A stretch of 36,581 bases of DNA from positions 93,749-130,329 of the forward strand of contig BFEA01000382.1 of the NCBI GenBank assembly GCA_003427395.1. The letters are read 5' to 3'. Below are positions 28,362-36,581 of this stretch, piece after piece; position 1 is the first letter of the stretch; every line of letters starts with the position of its first letter. Below the pieces are notes generated by a model. It was not told the origin of the DNA, ran no database searches, and worked only from the letters and a program-made list of their open reading frames with translations. The translations under genes and the position numbers were made by a program. The stretch is from Chara braunii (lineage: Eukaryota; Streptophyta; Charophyceae; Charales; Characeae).

Positions 28362-30859
28362 GCAATCCGAAAAATCTCGGATTGCCCTCCCCTAAGAAAG
28401 TAGGATCAAAGGGAGCCAACATGGAGAGAATAGGCTCCCGAAAAAAAAAATCGGTGCGAGGGGACCCTCCGTTTGGGAGAGAGGAGGACTAACGGTGGCT
28501 CCCAAGGGCATGGAAGGGCCACAACTGCAGTCCAAAAAATAACGGACTGGCCCTTGGACATAGGAAGGGCCAAAACTAGTCAAGAAAAGAGAGAGACAAG
28601 AAAAGGGCCTTAACGTCTAGTTGATACTTGGCAAGCAAAAAGAAAAGACAAAGGAAAAGAAAATGGGTGAGAGGGAGTGAGTGAGTTGGCCATTAGTAGG
28701 AACTGCAGCAAGTAGGGACTGCCAAGTCCCAACTGTCCAAGAAAAGGGGAAAAACAAAAACAAAAGAAAAGAAAATTGAGAAAAGGGCCTTAACGGCTAG
28801 TTGACACTTGGCATGCACAAAGAAAAACAAAAAGAAAAAAAAAATGGGTGTGAGGGAGGATGAGTGAGTTGGTTGTCATTTGGGACTGCAGCAAGTACGG
28901 ACTGCCAAGTCCCAGCTATCCACAAGTGGAGGAAAAAGAAAAGAAAAATAAAAGAAAAAGGAAAGTAAAAGGGGGAAAGTCAAAAGGGCACCAACGGACA
29001 AAAACGGCCACCTAGGGGAGGGATTTTGGACCAGATTTACTTGGACAATGTGGCGGTTACAAAGGACCAAGTTTTTCTTTGATTTATGCTCAGAAAACTA
29101 AAGAAAAACAAGGCCCCATGCAACCGAAAAATTACGGATTGCATGGGGGAGGCCAAAATCAAGTTCTAAGTGCTTCGGGAGTCAAAATTGAGGCCGGATG
29201 CACTTAGGAAGTGACCGCCTGATTTTCTTTTGGTAGGGGACTAGTTGAGGGGCATTGGGGCAAGGGAAACTGCCCCTAATGCGGTCCGAGATGTAGCGGA
29301 CTGCATGGGGAGGGGTAAACTTAAGTTCTTGAGGCTCGGGGAGCCAAAAGTGAGTCGGAGGCCTTAGAAAAACTAACGATTTATTTTTCTTGGGCTTGGG
29401 GCATGACATGGGGCTATGAGACCAGCGAAATGGTAAAGGGTGAAATCCTAGAAATAACGGACTGCATGGGAATGCCCGGACCAAGGGAAAATGAGCCGCG
29501 GCACGCCGAAAACACTAGAAAATGACGTCGTGAGCCTAGGGGAACGTGACGGCGAAACGACGAAACGGCGACGACGCGGCAAGGGCTCCGCGGCCGAAAA
29601 GTTGTCGACGGCACTTGGGATCCACAAAGAAAAAAATAAAAATGGGATTGCCGGGGACATGTGAAGTCCCAAATAAAAATTAGACATCAACCGGGATGAC
29701 GTCGGGAAACAAAGGGGGCCAAACAAAAATTGTCGGAAAATGGGCCCTGTCGACAGCACTGCCGGCGAAGCAAAAAAAAATAAAATGGGACTAGTATGGG
29801 AAGCGGCGGGTTCTTGAGGTGTCCCGAAGGGGAGACCACTAGCTAAGGTGAGGAGTGGCCATAAGAAATAAACGGCGCCGTCAAGATCAAGGATCTCGAT
29901 GGTGGAAAATACTAGCATCACTAGTGTCAACACTAATGGAGCCCAAACAGGTGAAAGCGGGAGTGAGGAGCAATAAGAAAATAATAAGGGGAAGGTTGCC
30001 TACCAGTCCGGAGTATTTCGGACTAGCTAGGCATGAGAAAACAAGAGCCCAAGGGGCTCCAAGCAAGAAACGGGCTAGTCAAGAAAAATTGGAGCCAAGA
30101 GGACTCAAAATGGAGGCTAACGGGAAGGAAATGAACCCCCTAGGAGCATGGGCATGCCAACCTTGTGAGCCAGGGTGCAACGGCCAACAGCCAGCCATGA
30201 AGTTGACCACAATCAAGGTCGTAGGGCCTAGAAAGGAGATGCACAGCAAATTGACACATGTCACCAAGAAAATAAAAGAAAAAGAAAAGAGAATGGGGAG
30301 AAAAGTGAGGAAAAAAAAGGGAAAATGGAAAAAATGGGTGGAGGAGAGTGTGCCGGTCCATTGGGATGGCAGCACTAGGGACTGCCAGGTCCCAATGATG
30401 ACCTCACTCCTCCTAGATTCAAGGAGTGCAGACCGGATTGCTGAGATATGGCCCTTGGGGCCATATCTCAATAATATCTGAATTTAAAAAAGAAAGATTA
30501 AAAGAAAATGTAAAGGGTGAAATTCCGGTTTTCTTTTGGACCATGGATCTGAAATCAGATCTCATGGTGGAGAGAAAACAACCCTTTTTTGTGGGCAAAC
30601 AAAAAATGGCTAGATCCGGAATGAGGTGGCAGCCAAAAAGAAAAAGAAAACAAAAAGGGGAAAAAGACAAAACAATGCATTTGGCCCAAAAAATAGCCAG
30701 ATGCACAAAAAATTGAAAAATTGGACCTAGGGGCTCAAATTTGAAGCATGGGCTACCATGGGGTAGCTTGGAATAATCATGGCCTTGGATCTCAGTCAGA
30801 TCCAAGGCTGGAAATGCAGCGCCACATTGAAAAATGGTCCGGCCTACCCAAGGTAGGCC
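28362..30859. repeat. Series of short inverted repeats
   Basis: At least nine perfect or near-perfect short hairpins with 2 to 11-base loops are scattered over 2.5 kb: 28362-28385, 28528-28549, 28715-28730, 29114-29148, 29279-29306, 30005-30024, 30442-30470, 30541-30567, 30782-30808 and 30841-30859. Several share the arms (A/G)(G/A)TCCG and CGGA(C/T)(T/C). Stem lengths run from 6 to 13 bp. Confidence 0.75.
28601..28925. repeat. 180-bp tandem duplication
   Basis: The block starting AAAAGGGCCTTAACG at 28601 recurs at 28781, and CTGCCAAGTCCCA recurs at the same 180-bp offset. Both copies include a GAGTGAGTTGG stretch and an A-rich spacer; copy 2 has diverged by perhaps 15 percent. Confidence 0.8.
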
Positions 30860-31100
30860 AAACTCATAAAAATGCTTGGGAGGCCTTGGTAGGCCAAACT
30901 CAGAAAAAGGGATAGAGGCCTTGGGAGGCCAAGAGGCACTTCGAGTTGGTACCAACCACTCGAACTGCATGTATCTGACCAAAAAGAGGCCCAGGCACCT
31001 CCGAAGAGGCCTAGAGGTGGAAATTGGCCTTGGGGGTACCTCGGTTCACTTTGCGGCACTTGGGAGGGCCCAAGGGCTGGGCGGACTGCTGTTCCCAGCC

Positions 31101-31108
31101 TATATAAG
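31101..31108 (+). promoter_or_regulatory. TATA box candidate
   Basis: CCTATATAAGTTGAGG matches the plant TATA consensus, with a G/C-rich upstream flank. A start site would be expected about 30 bp downstream, near CACACTTGCATG (31133). Downstream sequence to 31500 is purine-rich with no convincing ORF, which fits an LTR R/U5 or a non-coding transcript. Confidence 0.5.
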
Positions 31109-31504
31109 TTGAGGATTCAGACCGCCACATTCACACTTGCATGTGGAGTGCCCATGCTGCCCAAATGAGCCCATGAGAGCTCTAGAGGCAATTGGAGAGT
31201 GGTGAGGGGAACCCCTGCCCGTCCGAAAGCTTCGAAGTGACTGTGAGCTAGAAGGAGGAGGCTTTACAAGCTAGTGACAGTGAGGGAGGTAGTCCGTCAT
31301 AGCTCTCAAGCTAGTGGAGGAGAAGGCAAGACTGAGAGGAGTCTCAAAAGCCCTCATAGAGGGGAGGACTCCCTAGCCCGTGGATACTCGAAGGAGGTGA
31401 GAGAAGAAGAAAGGAAAGGCTTGGAGAGGGAGGCAGCCATAGCCAAAGAAAAGGAAGCTTCATCAAGAAGGAGGCATCCAAGGGGTGAGAGGAGAAATGT
31501 CTTC
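31109..31504 (+). other. Purine-rich transcript-like leader, no gene
   Basis: GA-rich sequence after the TATA box. A plus-strand frame (31274-31705) runs into the poly-T tract as poly-Phe and is not credible. Confidence 0.35.
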
Positions 31505-31512
31505 CCCCTCCT

Positions 31513-31550
<38 letters not shown>

Positions 31551-31675
31551 CTTTTTTTCTTCTCCTCCTTCTTCTTCCTCTTCTTCTTCTTCTCCCTCCT
31601 CTTCTTCTTCTTCTCCTTCCCCCTCCTCTTCCCCTCCTACCTCTTTTTTTTCCTACTCCTTCCCCTTGTGTTGTT
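31505..31675. repeat. Poly-T (36 T) and CTT/CTC-rich tract
   Basis: A T run at 31515-31550 is followed by about 120 bp of almost pure pyrimidine on the plus strand. The length of such a homopolymer is unreliable in assemblies. Confidence 0.9.
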
Positions 31676-32600
31676 GAGCTAAAACTTGGTCATTTTCTCT
31701 CCTAATCTCTCTCTCCTACCCATTTCTCCACTGGGTTGCAAATCGCAACTCATATCTTGATGATGTGTAGTGTTTGAGTGTTGATTCATACTTCTTTTAT
31801 CCATTTTAGCCTCTCTTTGTGAATCGCAATCCTTCCCCTTGTGTTGTGGAGCTAAAACTTTGTATTTTTCTCTCCTAATCTCTCTCTCCTACTCATCTCT
31901 CCACTTGGTTGTAAATCGCAACTCATATCCTGATGATGTGTAGTGTTTCAGTGTTGATTCATGCTTGTTTTGTCCATTCTAGTCTCTCCATGTGAATCGC
32001 AATCCTTCCCCTTGTGTTGTGGGGCTAAAACTTTGTATTTTTTCTTCATAATCTCTCTCTCCTACTCATTTCTCCACTTGGTTGCAAATCGCAACTCATA
32101 TCTAGATGATGTGTAGTATTTAAGTGTCGATTCATGCTTGTTTTGTCCATTCTAGTCTCTCCTTGTGAATCGCAATCTTTCCCCTTGTGTTGTGGAGCTA
32201 AAACTTTGTATTTTTCTCTCATAATCTCTCTCTCATACTCATCTCTCCACTTGGTTGCAAATCGCAACTCATATCTTGATGATCCGTAGTGTTTGAATGT
32301 TGATTCATGCTTGTTTTGTCCATTCTAGCGTCTCCTTGTGAATCGCAATCCTTCCCCTTGTGTTGTGGAGCTAAAACTTTGTATTTTTCTCTCATAATCT
32401 CTCTCTCCTAATCATCTTTCCACTTCGTTGCAAATCGCAACTCATACCTTGATAGAGTGTAGTAGTTGCGTGTTGTTTCTTGCTTGTTTTGTTTATTCTA
32501 GCCCCTCCTTGTGAATCGCAATCTATCCCCTTGTGTTAATGAGCTCAAATCTTGTCCTCTTCACCCATGATCTCCTTCTTCCACTCAATTTTCTATTTGG
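31655..32600. repeat. 173-bp satellite, about 5.5 copies
   Basis: CCTTGTGTT starts at 31664, 31837, 32010, 32183, 32356 and 32529, an exact 173-bp period in every step. Each unit holds GAATCGCAATC, GAGCTAAAACTT, a CTCTCTCTCCTA stretch and AAATCGCAACTCATA. The last copy is the most diverged. Confidence 0.92.
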
Positions 32601-32639
32601 TTGAAAAACGCAGCCCTTGGGTTGATGTCAACAGGTAAT

Positions 32640-35280
32640 AGGGGGATGAAGATTGTTGTTAGCGTTATCATTTTGTTGTTCTAAGTGTTTGGGTGGGCTG
32701 CTATTCATCCCATGATACTTCACTGATCATTCCCCTGGGCAGATTGTTGTTGGCATTGACATTTTGTTGTTCTAGTTGCTTGGGTGGGCTGCGATTCACC
32801 CCATGATACTTCGTTGATCATTGCTCTGGGTATATTATTGTCGGCGTTGTCATTTTCCTGTTCTAAGTGCTTGGGTGGGCTGCGGTTCACCCCATGATAC
32901 GTCGCTGATCGTTCCCCTGGTAGATTGCTGTTGGCATTGTCATTTTGTTGTTCTACGTGCTTGGGTGGGCTGCGATTCATCCCATGATACTTCGCTAATC
33001 ATTCCACCGGGTAGATTGTTGTTGGCATTGTCATTTTGTTGTTCTAAGTGCTTGGGTGGAGTGCGATTCACCCCATGATACTTCGCTGATCATTCTCCTG
33101 GGTAGATTGCTGTTGGCATTGTCATTTTGTTGTTCTAAGTGCTTGGGTGGGCTGCTATTCACCCCATGATACTTCATTGATCATTCCCCTGGGTAGATTA
33201 CTGTTGGCATTGACATTTTGTTGTTCTAAGTGTTTGGGTGGGCTGCGATTCACCCCATGATATTTCGTTGATCATTCTCCTGGTTAGATTGTTGTTGGCG
33301 TTGTCATTTTGTTGTTCTAAGTGCTTGGGTGGGCTGGTATTCACCCCATGATACTTCGCTGATCATTCCCCTGGGTAGATTGTTGTTGGCATTGTCAGTT
33401 TGTTGTTCTAAGTGCTTAGGTGGGCTGCTATTCACCCCATGATACTTCGGTGATCATTCCCCTGGGTAGATTGTTGTTGGCATTGTCATTTTGTTGTTCT
33501 AAGTGCTTCGGTGGGCTGCGATTCATCCCATGATACTTCGCTGATCATTCCCCTGGGTAGATTGTTGTTAGCAGTGTCATTTTGTAGTTCTAAGTACTTC
33601 GGTGGGCTTCTATTCACCCCATGATACTTCGTTGATCATTCCCTGGGTAGATTGTTGTTAGCATTGTCATTTTGTTGTTCTAAGTGTTTGGGTGGGCTGC
33701 TATGCACCCCATGATACTTCGCTGATCATTCCCCTGGGTAGATTGCAGCTAACATTGTCATTTTGTTGTTCTAAGTGTTTGGGTGGGCTGCGATTCACTC
33801 CATGATATTTCGCTGATCATTCCCCTGGGTAGATTGCTGTTAACATTGTTATTTTGTTGTTCTAAATGCTTGGGTGGGCTGTTATTCACCCCATGATACT
33901 TCGTTGATCATTCCCCTGGTTAGATTGTTGTTGGCATTGACATTTTATTGTTCTAAGTGCTTAAGTGGGTTGCGATTCACCCCATGATACTTCGTTCATC
34001 ATTCCCCTGGGTAGATTGTTGTTGTCGTTGTCATTTTGTTGTTCTAAGTTTTTGGGTGGGCTGCGATTCACCTTATGATACTTCGCTGATCATTCTCCTG
34101 GGTAGATTGCTGTTGGCATTATCATTTTGTTGTTCTAAGTGACTGGGTGGGCTGCGATTCACCCCATGATATTTCGTTGATCATTCTCCTGGTTAGATTC
34201 TTGTTGGCGTTGTCATTTTGTTGTTCTAAGTGCTTGGGTGGGCTGCTATTCACCCCATGATACTTCGCTGATCATTCCCCTGGGTAGATTGTTTTTCGCA
34301 TTGACATTTTGTTGTTCTAAGTGGTTGGGTGGGCTGCTATAAACCCCATAATACTTCGCTGATCATTCCCCTGGGTAGATTGTTGTTGGCGTTGTCATTT
34401 TACTATTTTAAGTGTTTGGGTGGGTTGCGATTCACCCCATGATACTTCGCTGATCATTCCCTGGGTAGATTGTTGTTGGCGTTGTTATTTTGCTGTTCTA
34501 AGTGCTTGGGTGGGCTGCGATTCACCTCATGATACTTCGTTGATCATTCCCCTGGGTAGATTGTTATTGGCATTGTCATTTTGTTGTTTTAAGTGCTTGG
34601 GTGGGCTGCGATTCATCCCATGATACTTCGCTGATCATTCCCCCGGGTAGATTGTTATTGGCATTGTCTTTTTGTTGCTCTATGTGCATAGGTGTATGGC
34701 GGTATACCCCGTAATACTTCGATGTTCGTTCCCTTGGGCAGTCTGCTGCAAACCATGTCTTTTTGTTGTTCTAAGTGTTTGGGTGGGCTGCGATTCACCC
34801 CATGATACTTCGCTGATCATTCCCCTGGGCAGATTGTTGTTGGCATTGTCAGTTTGCTGTTCTAAGTGTTTGGGTGGGGTGTGATTCACCCTGTGATACT
34901 TCGCTGATCATTACTCTGGGTAGATTGCTATTGGCATTGTCATTTTATTATTCTAAGTGTTTGGGTGGGCTGCGATTCATCCCATGATACTTCGCTGATC
35001 ATTCCCCCGGGTAGATTTCTGTTGGCATTGTCTTTTTGTTGTTCTAAGTGTTTGGGTGTGTGGCGGTATACCCCATAATACTTCGTTGATTCGTTCCTTT
35101 GGGCAGTCTGCTGCAAACCATGTCTTTTTGCTGTTCTAAGTGCTTGGGTGGGCTGCGATATACCCCGGGATACCTCGTTGTTCATTCCCCTGGGTAGATT
35201 GCTGTCAGCTTTGTCTTTTTACTTATCTTAGTGCTTGGGTGCGTGGCGGTGTGCACCTTGGTATATGGCGCTGTCTGATC
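32640..35280. repeat. 91-bp satellite array, about 29 copies
   Basis: The unit runs from GATTGTTGTTGGCATTGTC through TTCTAAGTGCTTGGGTGGGC to CCCCATGATACTTCGCTGAT. GGGTGGGCTG occurs at 32691, 32782, 32873, 32963 and 33054, giving 91-bp steps with occasional 90. Inner copies are homogeneous; copies after about 34690 contain divergent variants (GGCGGTATACCCC, CTGCTGCAAACCATG), the usual pattern at the edge of a satellite block. ORFs inside are artefacts of the repeat. Confidence 0.95.
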
Positions 35281-35339
35281 CCCGCTGCTAAGTAGACTGT
35301 TGTTTTCTGTCCCTGATCTAGACTGGGAAACCGCTAGGA

Positions 35340-35355
35340 CCCCCCCCCCCCCCCC
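35340..35355. repeat. Poly-C run (16 C)
   Basis: A G-quadruplex-capable G run on the minus strand lies just beyond the satellite. The length may be affected by assembly. Confidence 0.9.
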
Positions 35356-35815
35356 TGTGTTCTATTCGAACGGGGTAAGTAGGAGGTTCAAAAGACTGCT
35401 GTTTTCTAGTAATCTGAGGGTCTGGTGTGCTTTTCCTCTGATGGTTACTGTAGGACGGCAACCCTGGACAGAACCTGGCCAGCACAGAACAAGGAGAGGG
35501 TAACCACCTTCGTCATAAGGGTCATGCGGGTACCGCAATCGGGCGAAATACGGCCGACGGCACGTCGGCGGCAGCGCTACAGGTACTTAGGAATAGGATC
35601 TGAGACTGTTCAGACCTCATATCCTGGGTACGAACAGATGGCATGCAGACCCAGCAGGCCATCAGACTCCGTTTTCAGAAGAAATAAGAAATCGCACTTC
35701 CTCTGCACTGTTCGCCGAAAGCCGGCGGACGCCCGAAACGGGCAACTTGGCCCAGACGACATCAGAACGACGCCAAATTTTGTAGAGGCCTTCCCTATGA
35801 TACAGTGAGGGGGTC

Positions 35816-35829
35816 CACCAAATTTGGTG
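35816..35829. repeat. 14-bp perfect palindrome
   Basis: CACCAAATTTGGTG is self-complementary. A partial copy (CCAAATTT) lies at 35773-35780. Confidence 0.7.
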
Positions 35830-35928
35830 TCTGTCTGATAACGTTTGGGGCAGGTAATGCAGGACTCAGCACCCCGAATTTTCACCCTGCGCAAAGAAAC
35901 AGCAAAGACATTAAATTACCGTAACTAG

Positions 35929-35955
35929 CGGAATTTGCAGATTCTGCAAATTCCG
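35929..35955. repeat. 12-bp inverted repeat, 3-base loop
   Basis: CGGAATTTGCAG pairs perfectly with CTGCAAATTCCG around ATT, a strong potential cruciform. Confidence 0.8.
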
Positions 35956-36199
35956 ATTAACTGCATCCACAACAACTGTGTGTTCTTTGCATGTTGACAG
36001 GTGACTGTGTAATGTGGGACTGTGTCTTGATCCAAACATAAGGGATACGGCCGGCAATGAGTCGGACGCTCGGGTAAAGGGGCAAGGCCGGGGACAAGGT
36101 CACTATCACACGTCTCCCGCCGTTCGTCATCCCCGCCACTCATTCACCGCGACTACTCTTCATGACCAGGTGTCCAAGGGACGACACAAGCACACTTCC

Positions 36200-36581
36200 C
36201 CTCCCTTTCCTTCTCTTTCGCCTCCATCCCCTACACCCATCCACCATAACCGACCACCCCGACCCTTCTCCCACCTCCATCACCTACACCCATCCACCAT
36301 AGCCGACCACCCCAACCCTTCTTCCACCTCCGTCACCTACATGCATCCACCATAGCCAACCACCTCAACCCTTCTCCTTCCTCCATCACCTACACCCGTC
36401 CACCATAGCCGNCCACCCCANCCCTTCNTCCACCTCCATCACCTACACCCATCTACCATAGCCAACCACCCCAACCCTTCTTCCGCCTTCATCACCTACA
36501 CCCATCCACCATAGCCGACCACACCAACCCTTCTTCCACCTCCATCGCCTACACCCATCCACCATAGCCGACCACCTCAAC
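36200..36581. repeat. 53-bp tandem repeat running off the window
   Basis: CCTCCATC(A/C)CCTACACCCATCC recurs with 53-bp spacing (for example 36221, 36274, 36327, 36380), about seven units to the window end. The strand is almost purine-free. N bases at 36412, 36421 and 36428 show assembly uncertainty. The overlapping plus-strand frame (36014-36355) encodes only Pro/His/Thr repeats. Confidence 0.92.

Larger units (their letters stand above)
27496..31100 (+). repeat. Possible 3' LTR (U3) of unusual length
   Basis: The stretch starts with TGTGTCAGGAC after the polypurine tract and leads, without coding sequence, to a TATA box at 31101. If that box is the LTR promoter, U3 is about 3.6 kb. The interior holds 51-bp repeats with G-boxes, a 180-bp duplication and a series of short inverted repeats. 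The far LTR edge and the partner LTR are not in the window, so this remains a proposal. Lys/Arg-rich frames in A-rich DNA here (for example 29855-30481) are not called as genes. Confidence 0.35.
35356..36199. other. Gene-free segment with palindromes
   Basis: A 127-codon plus-strand frame (35425-35808) and a 94-codon minus-strand frame (35610-35894) overlap; neither has a recognisable motif. The segment could be coding in an unrecognised family but I do not call it. It contains a 14-bp perfect palindrome at 35816-35829 and an inverted repeat at 35929-35955. Confidence 0.35.

Noticed and set aside
29855-30481. Lys-rich plus-strand ORF of 208 codons
   Set aside because: A-rich DNA yields Lys runs; it covers an inverted repeat and lacks any domain.
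31274-31705. Plus-strand ORF ending in a poly-Phe/Leu stretch
   Set aside because: The apparent hydrophobic tail is the poly-T and CTT tract; no domain precedes it.
32640-35280. CRISPR-like regularity
   Set aside because: Units are directly adjacent 91-bp satellite copies without unique spacers, in a eukaryotic context.
35425-35894. Overlapping ORFs on both strands (127 and 94 codons)
   Set aside because: No recognisable motif in either; left uncalled, though a database search could revive one.

Overview
The window looks like a repeat-dominated stretch of a streptophyte (green-plant lineage) nuclear genome. The evidence is a plant-type U6 snRNA copy, a Ty3/gypsy element with a chromodomain-like integrase tail, a second Ty3/gypsy lineage, and long satellites. 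The number and style of the retroelements, and a cytosine-methyltransferase fragment beside one of them, fit a charophyte alga such as Chara. That is an impression from pattern only. No intact host gene is evident. A few N bases suggest collapsed repeat assembly.

Layout. (A) 1-8135, minus strand: Ty3/gypsy element A. The partial 3' LTR (1-366) and the 5' LTR (aligned part 7770-8135) differ at 9 of 366 positions. Internal order on the minus strand is gag (4067-5506), protease, reverse transcriptase, RNase H, integrase and a chromodomain-like tail (397-4066). Pol is broken by three in-frame TGA codons and two 1-base frameshifts. (B) 8136-13740: mostly non-coding, with a hairpin tandem array (8.6-8.9 kb), GA and CTT microsatellites, one possible exon (11.46-11.7 kb), a composite hairpin (12.0 kb) and a long TG-rich tract (12.76-13.32 kb). 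(C) 13743-13904: a retroposed U6 snRNA pseudogene with an A-rich tail and a 16-bp target-site duplication. (D) about 13.9-15.96 kb, plus strand: three diverged tandem copies of an unrecognised domain of about 200 residues; the U6 copy sits inside the first. (E) 15.96-22.79 kb, plus strand: Ty3/gypsy element B (gag with damaged zinc knuckle, protease, RT, RNase H, integrase), riddled with stops. It is followed by a small acidic ORF with a SUMO-interaction-like motif (23.24-23.79 kb).

(F) 24.7-26.5 kb: short degenerate tandem repeats. (G) 26.8-27.26 kb, plus strand: a decayed C5 cytosine DNA methyltransferase fragment with recognisable motifs I to IV, 225 bp before a nine-G polypurine tract (27485-27495) and a TGTGTCAGGAC start that looks like an LTR edge. 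(H) 27.5-31.1 kb: possible very long U3, with G-box-bearing 51-bp repeats, a 180-bp duplication, a series of short inverted repeats and a TATA box at 31101. (I) 31.5-36.58 kb: poly-T, a 173-bp satellite (6 copies), a 91-bp satellite (about 29 copies), a poly-C run, a gene-free segment, and a 53-bp tandem repeat running off the right edge.

The most interesting reading is that D, E, the acidic ORF and the methyltransferase, all on the plus strand, are remnants of one large retroelement that carried its own DNA methyltransferase and accessory proteins. The sequence supports each part. Their membership in a single element is inference and needs comparison with other genomic copies.
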